A stretch of 51,155 nt of DNA from Candidatus Kuenenia stuttgartensis (lineage in GTDB: Bacteria > Planctomycetota > Planctomycetia > Planctomycetales > Planctomycetaceae): NCBI GenBank assembly GCA_945861465.1, contig CAMAVB010000020.1, positions 1-51,155 of the forward strand, read 5' to 3'. The notes beneath the pieces are model-generated. The model had not been told where the DNA came from. It ran no database searches and saw only the letters and a list, made by a program, of their open reading frames with translations. Numbering within the stretch: the stretch's first letter is position 1; the number at the start of each line of letters is the position of its first letter. Of the stretch, positions 1 through 7,899 are shown piece by piece. A program made the position numbers and the translations under genes.

Positions 1-123
1 CTAAGCCATGACTGGCTCCGTTTCCGTATATTCTGTACTACTAACGATTGAAGTCTTGTCTTACCGCGAAGATTTCCGCACTGCGGTTGCTCAAGTTGTT
101 TGATACCCATCTGTTGTGCGATG

Positions 124-240
124 GATGGATTGCCACAAAAAACACAAAGGCACACAAGAAGTAGAGCTCAACAATAAAAGTCAGCGACCGACACAAACGA
201 CTGAAACGTTTTGTGCCTTTTTGCGTTTTTCGTGGCCATC
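124..240. repeat. Imperfect inverted repeat, TGCCAC...GTGGCCA type
   Basis: The left arm (about 130-160) reads TTGCCACAAAAAACACAAAG and the right arm (about 205-238) is its imperfect complement, ending in GCGTTTTTCGTGGCCA. The centre is unrelated AT-rich sequence. I see no convincing gene in positions 1-362; the open frame on the minus strand here is just this repeat read through. No second copy of this family was found in the window. Confidence 0.6.
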
Positions 241-271
241 CGCTTTGGGTTGCGGGCGAAGCTCGCAACAC
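241..271. repeat. Short dispersed hairpin, GGGTTGCGGGCGAAGC family (copy 1 of 4)
   Basis: The unit TTTGGGTTGCGGGCGAAGC continues as CCGCGCCAAG in the better copies and forms a GCGGGC/GCCCGC hairpin. Other copies lie at 24031-24058 (inverted), 30057-30085 and 45784-45812. This first copy is degraded at its right end. Confidence 0.6.
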
Positions 272-362
272 ATTGTGAGGTGATAGTCAGTACTCAGTTT
301 GTCATTCACAGTGCGGAAGACTAGGAGGGCTGACGCCCTGCCGCTCGCCGTGGGGTCAATGG

Positions 363-1988
363 TCAGTCACGGAACTGAAACGAAAACACATCTGCATCGT
401 GCAGCACAAATCGCAGCCGCACGGTCTGGCCGATGATCGTTGACAGATCCGGATTTGTTTTCCAGACGACGTTCCGGTCAAGCGTATCGCCGAAGAGTTC
501 TTCGCAGTCGTCGATTGAATAGCCAGGCAACGGCTTGCCTTCCTGATCCTGCAGTTCGACCCGAACGCTGCCGGCGGCGGATGTCGAGAAGTTGAGCGAC
601 AACTGATTCCCGGTAAAGGTGATTGGCCGAGTGATCAGTTCGCCGCCACTCATCGGAGCATTAACGGAAACGAATCCGTCTAGTCTCAACGTATAGCGTC
701 GCAGCAGGTCGCTGGTGTCGGTCCAGTAACTCTCAACAGCGAAGAAGGAAAGTTCGTTGGGAGCACCTTCGAGCGCTCCTTTCGTCTCGACGGGATGCCA
801 GGCGATCGACTGATGTCCGTAGTTCCATGTCCCGTTGCGTTCGATGCCGGGGCGCAGGAAACCTTCGTTCCAGCGTTTGAACGTGACTCCATCGCGGCTC
901 GCCATCAGCAACCCTTCGGTCAAAGCTCGACCGTAACGTTCGCTGGCTTTCGCGCGCCATTGGCGGTTTTCAAATTCCGGCAGAGCCCGCAGCGACGCGG
1001 ACCACTCGCGAATTCGTTCCGGGCTGGCTCCGGCCCGCGCTTCATGATCCGGCCCGTCGTTGTGGCCGCGTTCCACATAACGCATGGGAAAGCCAATCAA
1101 CACATGCGGCGCGCGATCGTACAGTGCGACCACGTTTGTGTACAGTTGTTCTGACGGTGAATCGACATAAAGCAGATCCGCCTGATCGGTCCAGGTCAGA
1201 AAATCCTTTGACGTGGCTGTACGGATGGCCCGGTGCCCCTGCGGATCCCAGACCTTTTCATCGTAGCCACCCTTTGTAAAATAGCGCCAATAGGCCCGGT
1301 AGTGGCCGTGGGCCGAATCCCAAAACGCCAGATTCTGCGAGTCAAACGCGCCGTCGTTGATGATCGGTTTGTCGCTCATCGGTGACCAGTGCAGGCCGTC
1401 GGGTGACTTGAACGCCAGCAGTCCGCGTCGATGATCTTTGGGTAATCGGCTGGCTGGCAACAGTGCCTTGTAACGTGCATCTGCCGGAGCGTCCGGATTT
1501 TCGTCTTTGAAGACAGCGGGCTCACCGGGTTCTGAAATCGCGTCGCCGACCTGCTGACGCACCATCACAATGTTGTTGGACTTGCTCCCGTTGAACTCGT
1601 GCAGTCCCAGAGACGGCTTCTGCCAGTGAATCCCGTCTTCGCTCTCGGCATAACAGCAGAACAGGCCATGCGTGCTGGCATTCACGCCTTTCGGAGTCAC
1701 CTCGAGATGCCCGGCGGCATAGTACATGCGATACCGGTCCCCGTCCTTGAAGACACTGTGATACACGCAGCCGCTTCCTTCCCATGGCTCATTGTGTTCC
1801 AGCACGATTTCCTGAGCGACAGGGTGCTGCAATCGGAGCTCGGCCTTGCCCGCCAGGCGTTCAATGAGCGTGCCCTCGACGAACAATTCTCGTCGCGACC
1901 CGATTTCGTGAACTGCGACCGGCGGCTGAGCGACGGCCAGAGAACAGGCAGAGTGCATCAGCAGAGCCAACGTGAAACATCGTGTCAT
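363..1988 (-). CDS. Secreted beta-propeller, glycosyl-hydrolase-like protein
   Basis: A protein of about 541 residues with an N-terminal signal peptide (MTRCFTLALLMHSACSLAVAQ). The body has repeated blade-like segments typical of five-bladed propellers of the GH32/GH43 superfamily, for example YRMYYAAGH, CCYAESEDGIHWQKP, LLAFKSPDGLHWSP and LLMASRDGVTFKRW. Planctomycetes carry many such proteins, usually annotated as glycosyl hydrolase-like or hypothetical. A role on polysaccharides outside the cytoplasm is inferred from the fold; no specific catalytic triad was identified. The ATG at 1988 is chosen over an upstream TTG because GGGAA sits about 9 nt before it. The gene stands alone, followed by a repeat-rich spacer. 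Confidence 0.75.
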   Translation of the reverse strand: MTRCFTLALLMHSACSLAVAQPPVAVHEIGSRRELFVEGTLIERLAGKAELRLQHPVAQEIVLEHNEPWEGSGCVYHSVFKDGDRYRMYYAAGHLEVTPKGVNASTHGLFCCYAESEDGIHWQKPSLGLHEFNGSKSNNIVMVRQQVGDAISEPGEPAVFKDENPDAPADARYKALLPASRLPKDHRRGLLAFKSPDGLHWSPMSDKPIINDGAFDSQNLAFWDSAHGHYRAYWRYFTKGGYDEKVWDPQGHRAIRTATSKDFLTWTDQADLLYVDSPSEQLYTNVVALYDRAPHVLIGFPMRYVERGHNDGPDHEARAGASPERIREWSASLRALPEFENRQWRAKASERYGRALTEGLLMASRDGVTFKRWNEGFLRPGIERNGTWNYGHQSIAWHPVETKGALEGAPNELSFFAVESYWTDTSDLLRRYTLRLDGFVSVNAPMSGGELITRPITFTGNQLSLNFSTSAAGSVRVELQDQEGKPLPGYSIDDCEELFGDTLDRNVVWKTNPDLSTIIGQTVRLRFVLHDADVFSFQFRD

Positions 1989-2051
1989 AGTTTTCAATTC
2001 CCATGCGTGTTCATTCCGGACTGAATTCGTACGTTTTCGAGCGAGGGAGTG

Positions 2052-2091
2052 TGATTTGGGATTTGGGATCTAAAATCCAAAATCCAAAATG
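2052..2091. repeat. GATTTGGGATTTGGGAT / ATCCAAAATCCAAAAT palindrome
   Basis: A short inverted repeat in which GGGATTTGGGAT faces ATCCAAAATCC across a few bases. A related simple motif (TGAAATC three times in tandem) occurs at 7788-7817. The rest of 1989-2127 holds nothing recognisable beyond the upstream region of the propeller gene. Confidence 0.5.
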
Positions 2092-2127
2092 CCAGGATTG
2101 TATCCCTCGCTGACGCTTCCGATTAAG

Positions 2128-2275
2128 GTAACCGTTCACGACTCAGAATGAAACCTGTACCACCAACCACAGATAAGCACAAATTTACACAGATAGAAAT
2201 CAACAATCAATCTGTGTTCATCCGCGTCCATCTGTGGTTTATACTGTCATTCTCGAAATGTCGCGAACGGTTACG
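2128..2275. repeat. MITE-like element with GTAACCGTTCACGAC ends (copy 1 of 2)
   Basis: An element of about 148 bp. Its ends are inverted (GTAACCGTTCACGAC at the left, the complement of CGTAACCGTTCGCGAC at the right). It has an internal inverted pair ACCACAGAT / ATCTGTGGT around ACACAAATTTACACAGATAG. The second copy is at 49984-50130 in the same orientation and closely similar throughout. The internal ACCACAGAT motif resembles a repeat seen in many unrelated bacterial genomes (from memory). It has no coding capacity. Confidence 0.75.
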
Positions 2276-2397
2276 TGGAAACAACGTACATTCTGGACCT
2301 GTCATTCGACCAGCGGTGCGCGCAGCTTCCGGTCAAACCGGTTCCATGGAGTCGCTTCACCAGCGAACTGAAGGAACTGAACCTTGAGAAATCCTGA
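2275..2397 (+). pseudogene. Possible 3' fragment of a lost gene
   Basis: Immediately right of the MITE-like element, one frame reads 40 codons to a TGA with a protein-like composition (includes YILDLSFDQRCAQLP and FTSELKELNLEKS). It has no start codon of its own except the GTG at the element boundary. It could be the end of a gene broken by the element, but no matching 5' part is visible on the other side, so this may be chance. I recognise no family. Confidence 0.2.
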
Positions 2398-2560
2398 CCG
2401 GATTTCGCTCATCGAAAAATCACTGCACAGGGCGCACAAGCCGGAGGCAGCACTCGTCTGATGTCTGCCACAGCATGATGGTTCGTCTGTTACGCCTCAC
2501 TGATGCAGGGATTCGGGCTTTGTCGTTACTCCCATGTTACTTGAAGAATTGGCATTTTTC

Positions 2561-2625
2561 GTTTAACCCGAGCCAACGGCGAGGATTCCATCAACCCAGC
2601 GCCTCGCCGTTGGCTCGGGTTAAAC
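2561..2625. repeat. GTTTAACCCGAGCC palindrome (copy 1 of 2)
   Basis: A near-perfect 65 bp palindrome. The arm GTTTAACCCGAGCCAACGGC is followed by GAGG, a short loop, and the exact complement ending GGCTCGGGTTAAAC. A more diverged copy is at 6191-6254, and a half copy is near 19981-20010. The terminal GTTTAAC...GGCGAG resembles the ends of the family at 6013, 40543 and 44324. The rest of 2398-2773 shows no gene. Confidence 0.8.
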
Positions 2626-2773
2626 ATTCAGCATCCGGTGCTTGCCGAATGGAGTCCGGCTGTCGCGAATGGTAGACTCCTGAATCGACGGAGCGTTATG
2701 CAGTGGCAGGCGTGATCCTCGCCTGGTTCAGTTCCAATTCTTTACACCTATTGAATCCGCGTTAGACACCGCC

Positions 2774-5700
2774 ATGCCGAATGACTCGTTCTCCTGGCTG
2801 CACTTGACCGATTTCCATTACGGGCTGAAGGGGCAGCATTGCCTGTGGCCGAATTTACGAGCGCCGTTTCTGGAGAGTCTCGCGGCACTGTACGAGCGGT
2901 GTGGTCCGTGGGACGCCGTGCTGCTTACGGGCGACTTGGCGCAAGAGGGCAAGTCGGAAGAGTTCACCAAGATGCAGGCCGAGGTGATCGAACCTCTATG
3001 GCAGAAGCTGACAGAACTCGGATCGGGCGACGCCGTGTTGCTGGCGGTGCCGGGCAATCACGATCTCTACCGCCCAAAGCCGGAGCTACCGGATTTCGAT
3101 GACCCTGCCATGGAGACATTGCTAAAACCCGATGGCTTCAAAACAATTGAATCCAGATTCTGGAGCCAGCCAGCTGGCGCGTATCGTCGCACCATCAAGG
3201 ACACTTTTGCTGCCTACAGCGAGTGGTGGGAAAAGGCTCCGCACCGGCCCACCAAAGTGAAGTCCGGTGCCTTACCCGGCGACTTCTCGGTAACCCTCGA
3301 ACGCGGTACGCGACGGATCGGGATCGTTGGACTGAACACGACGTTTCTCCAACTTGGTAAAGGGGATTACGAAGGGCGGTTGGTGTGGAATGCGGAACAG
3401 CTTCACGCCGTGTGTGAGGGAGGCGCGGATGCCTGGGAGAAGCAACATGATGTCTGCTTGCTGCTGACCCATCAAGGTCCGAACTGGCTGACGCCCGAAG
3501 CGCGAAAGCACGGCGAATCCGAGGTTGCGCCAGCGGGGAGGTTCGCGGTGCAACTCTTTGGGCACCAGCATGAGCTTGAGATGAAATATGTTCGCACCGG
3601 TGGCGGCACGAATGCGGTGCGGCTCTGCCAGGGCTGTTCGGTCTTCGGCATGGACAAGTACGGCGAGCCACCAACGACGCAGAGGTCGCATGGCTATTCA
3701 GCCGGACGGATCGAATTCGGCGACGGGCAAACGGTGCTGCGGATCTGGCCTCGCGTGGCGACGAACAAGACGGGCCCGTGGCGTTTCGTGCCGGATCATG
3801 ACCATGCCGAATTGACCGGCGACGAAGGGACGGCGGCGGAGTCGGTTGCGGCTCAGAAAAAAACGTGGAGCACGATTCCATCGTGCTCGAAGACCGGCGA
3901 GGGCGGGCACGTTGGAAACGTGCCCCACGGTTTGGAATCGAGCGTTGCGACAAAATCCGCACCGCATTCCACGCTCCCATCGCGGCGGTCGTTCTTCGGT
4001 CGCAAGCCGGACCTCGCCAAGATCGCACAATATCTGTTGCCGGAGGATCGCAGTTGGGGCGTGGTCCTGGACGGTCCCGGTGGCGTGGGAAAGACCTCGT
4101 TGGCATTGGAGGCCGCTCATTGCGCACCAGCGGAGCATTTTCCGCTGAAGCTCTGGATCACGGCGAAGAATCGTGAACTGCGGCCCGAGGGCCAACAGGA
4201 GCTGACCGATCACCGCGTCGATGATTACTACGAACTGCTCAACGAACTTGGTCGGGCACTCGGTCGCGACGACATTCCGCGAGCCATACCGGAAGAGCGA
4301 CCAGGTCTGATCCGCCATGCATTGGCGAACCATCGAGCGTTGCTCGTGTTGGACAACCTGGAGGCGTTCCGGCCCGAGGAGCAAAGGCGGTTATTTGAAC
4401 TACTAGGGAACCTGCCGTCCGGCTGTCGTGCCATTGTGACGAGTCGGCGTCGCATCGACTCTGCTGCTCATGCAATTCGCTTGGACAAACTGGAGCGCGA
4501 CGCGGCGGACGAACTGTTAGCCGAGTTGGGGCAGCGCTGGGAACCGGTCGCACCGCTGTCGGCAGCGGAGCGCGATCAGCTGTATGCCGAGACCGGTGGC
4601 AATCCGCTGCTCTTGACCTGGACGGCGGGCCAACTGGGTCGCACCACCGGTCGCTGCCGCACAGTGGCGGAAGCGGTAGAGCGACTACAGGAGGCGCACC
4701 GGCTCCAATCCATCAATGATAAAAACGATCCGCTCGACTTCGTCTTTGGCGACCTGCTGGAGACCTTCACGCCGGACGAGACGACCGTGCTGGCCGCTCT
4801 GGTCCACTTCACGCAGCCAGCAAAACTGGAGTGGCTGCTCCCCATGACCGAGCTGAGCCGAAAGGCCGCGGAGACGGCGCTGGACGGCCTCCGAGATCGT
4901 TCGCTGCTGGTGGAAGACGACATAGCTGCGACATGGCTGCTCCCGCCACTGGCCGCCCGATTCCTCCGTCGCGCCCGTCCCGAAGCGGTCGGAACCAGCG
5001 GCGAGCGTCTGGCCGACTGGGCTTACGCCATTGCAGTCGAAAACGGCTACGACAACCACACCAGCTTTCCCACACTGGACGCCGCCTGGCCACAGCTAGC
5101 CGCTGCCCTGCCAGTGCTGCTCGCGGGGGACAACCCTCGTCGGCAGTCCGTATGCACGGCATTGTTCAAATTCCTCAATTTCTCCGGTCGCTGGGATAAT
5201 TTGATCACGCTCAATACCGCAGCGGAAACCAAAGCTGTGCGGGCCAATGATTTTTTGAGCGGCGGTCGGACAGCCTATCAGGCAGGCTGGTGCCATTACC
5301 TGCGTAGCCAGTCCACCGAAGTGTTGGCCTGTGCCGACCGCGCCGCGGCCCACTGGGAAACAGCCCGCGCCGGCCCACACGCACAGGCTACCGCCATCCG
5401 CCTTCGCGGCCTCGGTAACATGTTGACCAAGGACCACCTTGCCGCCATCGCCGACATGCGCAAAGCAGTTGACCTCTGGCGCAATTTGTCGCCCAAAAGC
5501 AATGGCGTAGCGAGCGGTTTGGACAGTCTTGCCGAAGCGCTTCGACAGTCCGGACAGTTTGACGAAGCGGAAACACATTGCCGCGAAGCCCTTGCCCTTG
5601 TCAAGGCGCTGCCTTATCCAGAAGGAGTCGCTTCTATCACCGGCAATCTCGCCGAGTTGGCGCTGGACCGCGAGCAGTGGCCGGAAGCGGAACGCCTCGC

Positions 5701-5905
5701 CCGCGAGGCCCTAAAGCTGTCCGAAGAACTCGGTCGCAAGGAACACATCGCGCGCGACTGTCGGCGGTTGGCAATAGCCTTGGCTCGCCAGAGCCGTGGC
5801 GGCGAAGGCCGCGGACACGCCGAACGCGCGGTGGCGATCTTCACGGAACTTCGCTCGCCGAAATTTGCCGACGCCCAGGCAGTGTTGGCCGAGTGTCAGG
5901 GATGA
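2774..5905 (+). CDS. Metallophosphoesterase / NB-ARC ATPase / TPR protein (STAND architecture)
   Basis: A cytoplasmic protein of 1043 residues in three parts. Residues 1 to about 330 are a calcineurin-like phosphoesterase with the metal-binding set visible: D13-x-H15, D54 (GDL), N95-H96-D97, H233 and H264-x-H266. Residues from about 400 are a STAND NTPase: FFGRKPDL entry motif, Walker A GPGGVGKT at 434-441, Walker B LLVLDNLE with D527, an arginine-rich sensor (VTSRRR), and GNPLLL. From about residue 800 there are TPR-like helical repeats (DEAETHCREALAL, PEAERLAREALKL). STAND proteins of this kind hold an N-terminal effector inactive until the C-terminal repeats sense a ligand. Many act in signalling or antiviral defence, so a nuclease or phosphodiesterase effector is inferred, not shown. 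No partner gene adjoins it. A dispersed hairpin repeat lies in the phosphoesterase-NTPase linker. There is no clear ribosome binding site before the ATG. Confidence 0.85.
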   Translation: MPNDSFSWLHLTDFHYGLKGQHCLWPNLRAPFLESLAALYERCGPWDAVLLTGDLAQEGKSEEFTKMQAEVIEPLWQKLTELGSGDAVLLAVPGNHDLYRPKPELPDFDDPAMETLLKPDGFKTIESRFWSQPAGAYRRTIKDTFAAYSEWWEKAPHRPTKVKSGALPGDFSVTLERGTRRIGIVGLNTTFLQLGKGDYEGRLVWNAEQLHAVCEGGADAWEKQHDVCLLLTHQGPNWLTPEARKHGESEVAPAGRFAVQLFGHQHELEMKYVRTGGGTNAVRLCQGCSVFGMDKYGEPPTTQRSHGYSAGRIEFGDGQTVLRIWPRVATNKTGPWRFVPDHDHAELTGDEGTAAESVAAQKKTWSTIPSCSKTGEGGHVGNVPHGLESSVATKSAPHSTLPSRRSFFGRKPDLAKIAQYLLPEDRSWGVVLDGPGGVGKTSLALEAAHCAPAEHFPLKLWITAKNRELRPEGQQELTDHRVDDYYELLNELGRALGRDDIPRAIPEERPGLIRHALANHRALLVLDNLEAFRPEEQRRLFELLGNLPSGCRAIVTSRRRIDSAAHAIRLDKLERDAADELLAELGQRWEPVAPLSAAERDQLYAETGGNPLLLTWTAGQLGRTTGRCRTVAEAVERLQEAHRLQSINDKNDPLDFVFGDLLETFTPDETTVLAALVHFTQPAKLEWLLPMTELSRKAAETALDGLRDRSLLVEDDIAATWLLPPLAARFLRRARPEAVGTSGERLADWAYAIAVENGYDNHTSFPTLDAAWPQLAAALPVLLAGDNPRRQSVCTALFKFLNFSGRWDNLITLNTAAETKAVRANDFLSGGRTAYQAGWCHYLRSQSTEVLACADRAAAHWETARAGPHAQATAIRLRGLGNMLTKDHLAAIADMRKAVDLWRNLSPKSNGVASGLDSLAEALRQSGQFDEAETHCREALALVKALPYPEGVASITGNLAELALDREQWPEAERLAREALKLSEELGRKEHIARDCRRLAIALARQSRGGEGRGHAERAVAIFTELRSPKFADAQAVLAECQG
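3864..3929 (+). repeat. Dispersed double-hairpin repeat inside the STAND gene, in frame
   Basis: Two hairpins in series, GAGCACG/CGTGCTC and GGCACGT/ACGTGCC, between outer arms CGTGG and CCACG. Intergenic copies of the family are at 19866-19948, 20390-20490 and 50191-50290, all with GGGCACG, ATTCCATCGTGC and ACGTGCCCCAC modules. Here it is translated without a stop, giving about 22 linker residues (around 364-386: STIPSCSK, GGHVGNVPHG) that belong to neither flanking domain. Confidence 0.8.
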
Positions 5906-6012
5906 CGGCGATGCGGCTGTGTCGGCGCGAGTCTCAACCGCGTCCGCAGACGGTGCTATACTTCGCGCGGCCAGAAATGAGTCCGGCGAGCGGAGTGGCG
6001 TGAGATCTCCGG

Positions 6013-6142
6013 TAAGCACTGGAGCAGAAGATTTTTAGTTTAACGGCGAGCCGCAGGCGTAGGCGGAAGCAAGCAGCATTTGCCTACGCCTACGGCTCGC
6101 CGTTAAACGATTTGTGCAAACTTACTTATGCACCAGTGCTTA
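6013..6142. repeat. TAAGCACTGG...CCAGTGCTTA palindrome (copy 1 of 3)
   Basis: An element of about 130 bp with outer ends TAAGCACTGG / CCAGTGCTTA. The inner arms are GTTTAACGGCGAGCCGCAGG and CGTAGGCGG and their complements, so each arm iterates GTAGGCGTAGGCG. Closely similar copies are at 40543-40670 (same orientation) and 44324-44453 (inverted). The rest of 5906-6339 shows no gene. Confidence 0.85.
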
Positions 6143-6190
6143 CCTCGTTTCTGTACCGGCAAGCTGACGCATGCCGCTCGCCAATTTGTC

Positions 6191-6254
6191 GTTTAACCCG
6201 ACCCGAAGGGGAGGATTTGCACGAAATTGCCTCGCCTTTGGCATCGGGTTAAAC
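6191..6254. repeat. GTTTAACCCGA palindrome (copy 2 of 2, diverged)
   Basis: The ends GTTTAACCCGA and TCGGGTTAAAC are intact, but the inner arms have drifted and no longer pair well (GAAGGGGAGGATT against CTCGCCTTTGG). Compare the near-perfect copy at 2561-2625. It lies about 90 bp beyond the stop of the dipeptidase gene. Confidence 0.65.
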
Positions 6255-6339
6255 GAATTCGACGCCCTCAATGACGAAATCAACACCCCGCTAGCGCGTG
6301 GCGGCTGATGAGAGAAAATCCCGGGCCATGACGGACGAT

Positions 6340-7185
6340 TCAACGGCGGCGGTTCATCGCGGCGGCGATTTCAATTTCGATGGCGGGCAGAGGATTCAAG
6401 GGATTCAGCGGATCTGTGACTGCAGTGACTGTATTGTGCAACGAACCCCAGTTGACCGCGCCATAGCGGGCTGGAGCGGGATTGCCGGTCAGGATGTGGG
6501 CTCCGGCGTCGCCTTTGTTGTAGTGCCAGAACTCATACGGGAAATGCATGAAGCCGTGAGACTCCATCACTTCGGTGATTTCCAACCGGTTCCGCAACTC
6601 GGTTTCGCTGATGTACGGCGAACGCATCGGTGTTCGTTCACTCATTTCCAGATAAGGCCCGCCACGCCAGACTTCGCGACCGTCACGCTGAAAGACTGAA
6701 ATGTCAATCGCCGAAGCCGACATATGCGTGCCGACCTTCGGGATGTTCGCGACCATCACCATTGCCCGGCGAAACACAAACTCGACCGACGGAATTTCAC
6801 CACCCGATTCCCAGATGCACTTCTGCAGAATGGAGTCAAAGACTTCCGGCTTCCGCACCAGTGAACTTTGCATCTGCAGCGAACGAAATCCGTCTTCAAT
6901 CTTTATCACCCAGCCGCGGCGATTCATTTCAGCACCGATGGCAATCACGTCAGCGACCAGCGATTCGCGGATGGAGTAGACTCGATCGAGGTTCCCGGCG
7001 ATTTTTGATGTGGAGAACAGCATCTCCACACCGGCTGCCTTGGCGGCTTCTGGAATGGAAGCAAATCGCTCGTTGCATTCCGAGACCGGAAAGGCCAGCA
7101 ACTGCTGGACCATATTGAAGCCCAGCTCAAGCTGTTGAGTCCAATAACTCCGGCGGGATTCTTCGTCGGTGGATGTCGCGGTCAT
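6340..7185 (-). CDS. VanX-like D-alanyl-D-alanine dipeptidase (peptidase M15D)
   Basis: A zinc peptidase of 281 residues. The M15 signature is complete: H154 and D161 in THMSASAIDISVF, E218 and H221 in YEFWHY, and R101 in DGFRS at the position of the substrate arginine of VanX. By family knowledge it hydrolyses D-Ala-D-Ala, either to reuse cell wall dipeptide or in peptidoglycan recycling. No signal peptide is visible, so it should be cytoplasmic. No vanHA-type resistance genes or two-component regulators are near, so a housekeeping role is more likely than glycopeptide resistance. The C-terminal 30 residues (DPLNPLNPLPAIEIEI) are a low-complexity tail. No strong ribosome binding site precedes the ATG. 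It is divergent from the esterase gene across a 714 bp repeat-bearing gap. Confidence 0.8.
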   Translation of the reverse strand: MTATSTDEESRRSYWTQQLELGFNMVQQLLAFPVSECNERFASIPEAAKAAGVEMLFSTSKIAGNLDRVYSIRESLVADVIAIGAEMNRRGWVIKIEDGFRSLQMQSSLVRKPEVFDSILQKCIWESGGEIPSVEFVFRRAMVMVANIPKVGTHMSASAIDISVFQRDGREVWRGGPYLEMSERTPMRSPYISETELRNRLEITEVMESHGFMHFPYEFWHYNKGDAGAHILTGNPAPARYGAVNWGSLHNTVTAVTDPLNPLNPLPAIEIEIAAAMNRRR

Positions 7186-7377
7186 AGTGTGGCTTTCGGC
7201 AGGCGCGGTTGTAATGGCAAATTTATTAGCGCATTGTCACCAAATCCGGAGTGACTGGAAGTGGAGACAGGCAGAGTTTTTATAGTTCGATCCAACGCTG
7301 CGATTCCTGTAGCTTGGACATTCTTGCATTGTCGAACGGCTGTCAAGCCACAACAACCTTCGCTTTGACAGCGCTTC

Positions 7378-7412
7378 ATGGCAACACGACGGACATGAAT
7401 GTCCATCCTACT
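7378..7412. repeat. Short GGACATGAATGTCC hairpin repeat (copy 1)
   Basis: The core is ACGGACATGAATGTCCATCC followed by TAC. Related copies are at 26113-26178 (two arms), 38245-38281 and, inverted, 44291-44313. The rest of 7186-7489 shows no gene. Confidence 0.6.
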
Positions 7413-7489
7413 TACGCGAATCGTGGCACGGAACACAAATACGTTCGAGTTGGGTTGCACGTTCGGCCAGTTTGTGGATTCACGAGGAT

Positions 7490-7568
7490 GTAGGGTGGGA
7501 CAAGCGACAGCGCCGGCCCACCATGTTGTCTGATGTGGTGGGCCTGCGCTCCGCTGGTCCCACCCTAC
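7490..7568. repeat. Double-hairpin palindrome, GTGGG stem subfamily
   Basis: The whole element is an inverted repeat bounded by GTAGGGTGGGAC and its complement GTCCCACCCTAC. Each arm is also a hairpin: GGTGGG, loop ACAAGCGACAGCGCCGG, CCCACC. The flanks (GGCCAGTTTGTG left, CACACTGGCC right) extend the inverted symmetry. Relatives with other stems are at 9486, 37066, 38107, 42005, 45491 and 47154. The remainder of the gap up to 7899 holds a TGAAATC triplet repeat and no supported gene. Confidence 0.85.
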
Positions 7569-7899
7569 GGATTTGCACACTGGCCAGCCGTGCTTTGGGC
7601 TGATGTGTGGAACGCCTTGATCCTGCTTGAATCATCGGACCACATTTTTTGCCCGCCTCACTGGTGTTTTCTCATGCGTTCAAGGAGCATTCAGCCATGC
7701 CAGCCTGGTGATCGCGGCTGGATCTGCCTTACGCGGTTGGCAATGGCCCGTTTAACCGCGTGCCCAGCGCGCCGCGATAGTTCGATTTGAAATCTGAAAT
7801 CTGAAATCTGAAATACAAAGCGCGGGGCGTTGCCCACGCGGTTACACGGATGTGCCAGGCTCAACTACGTTTTTTCTAACTTCGTGAGAACCCATCATC

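Noticed and set aside
1599-2024. 141-codon plus-strand frame inside the propeller gene
   Set aside because: It is antisense to a well-supported secreted protein and has no start context.
3195-4127. 310-codon open frame on the minus strand inside the STAND gene
   Set aside because: High GC at third positions of the real gene opens antisense frames; composition is Arg/Pro/Ser-rich with no domain, and the plus-strand protein is clearly real.
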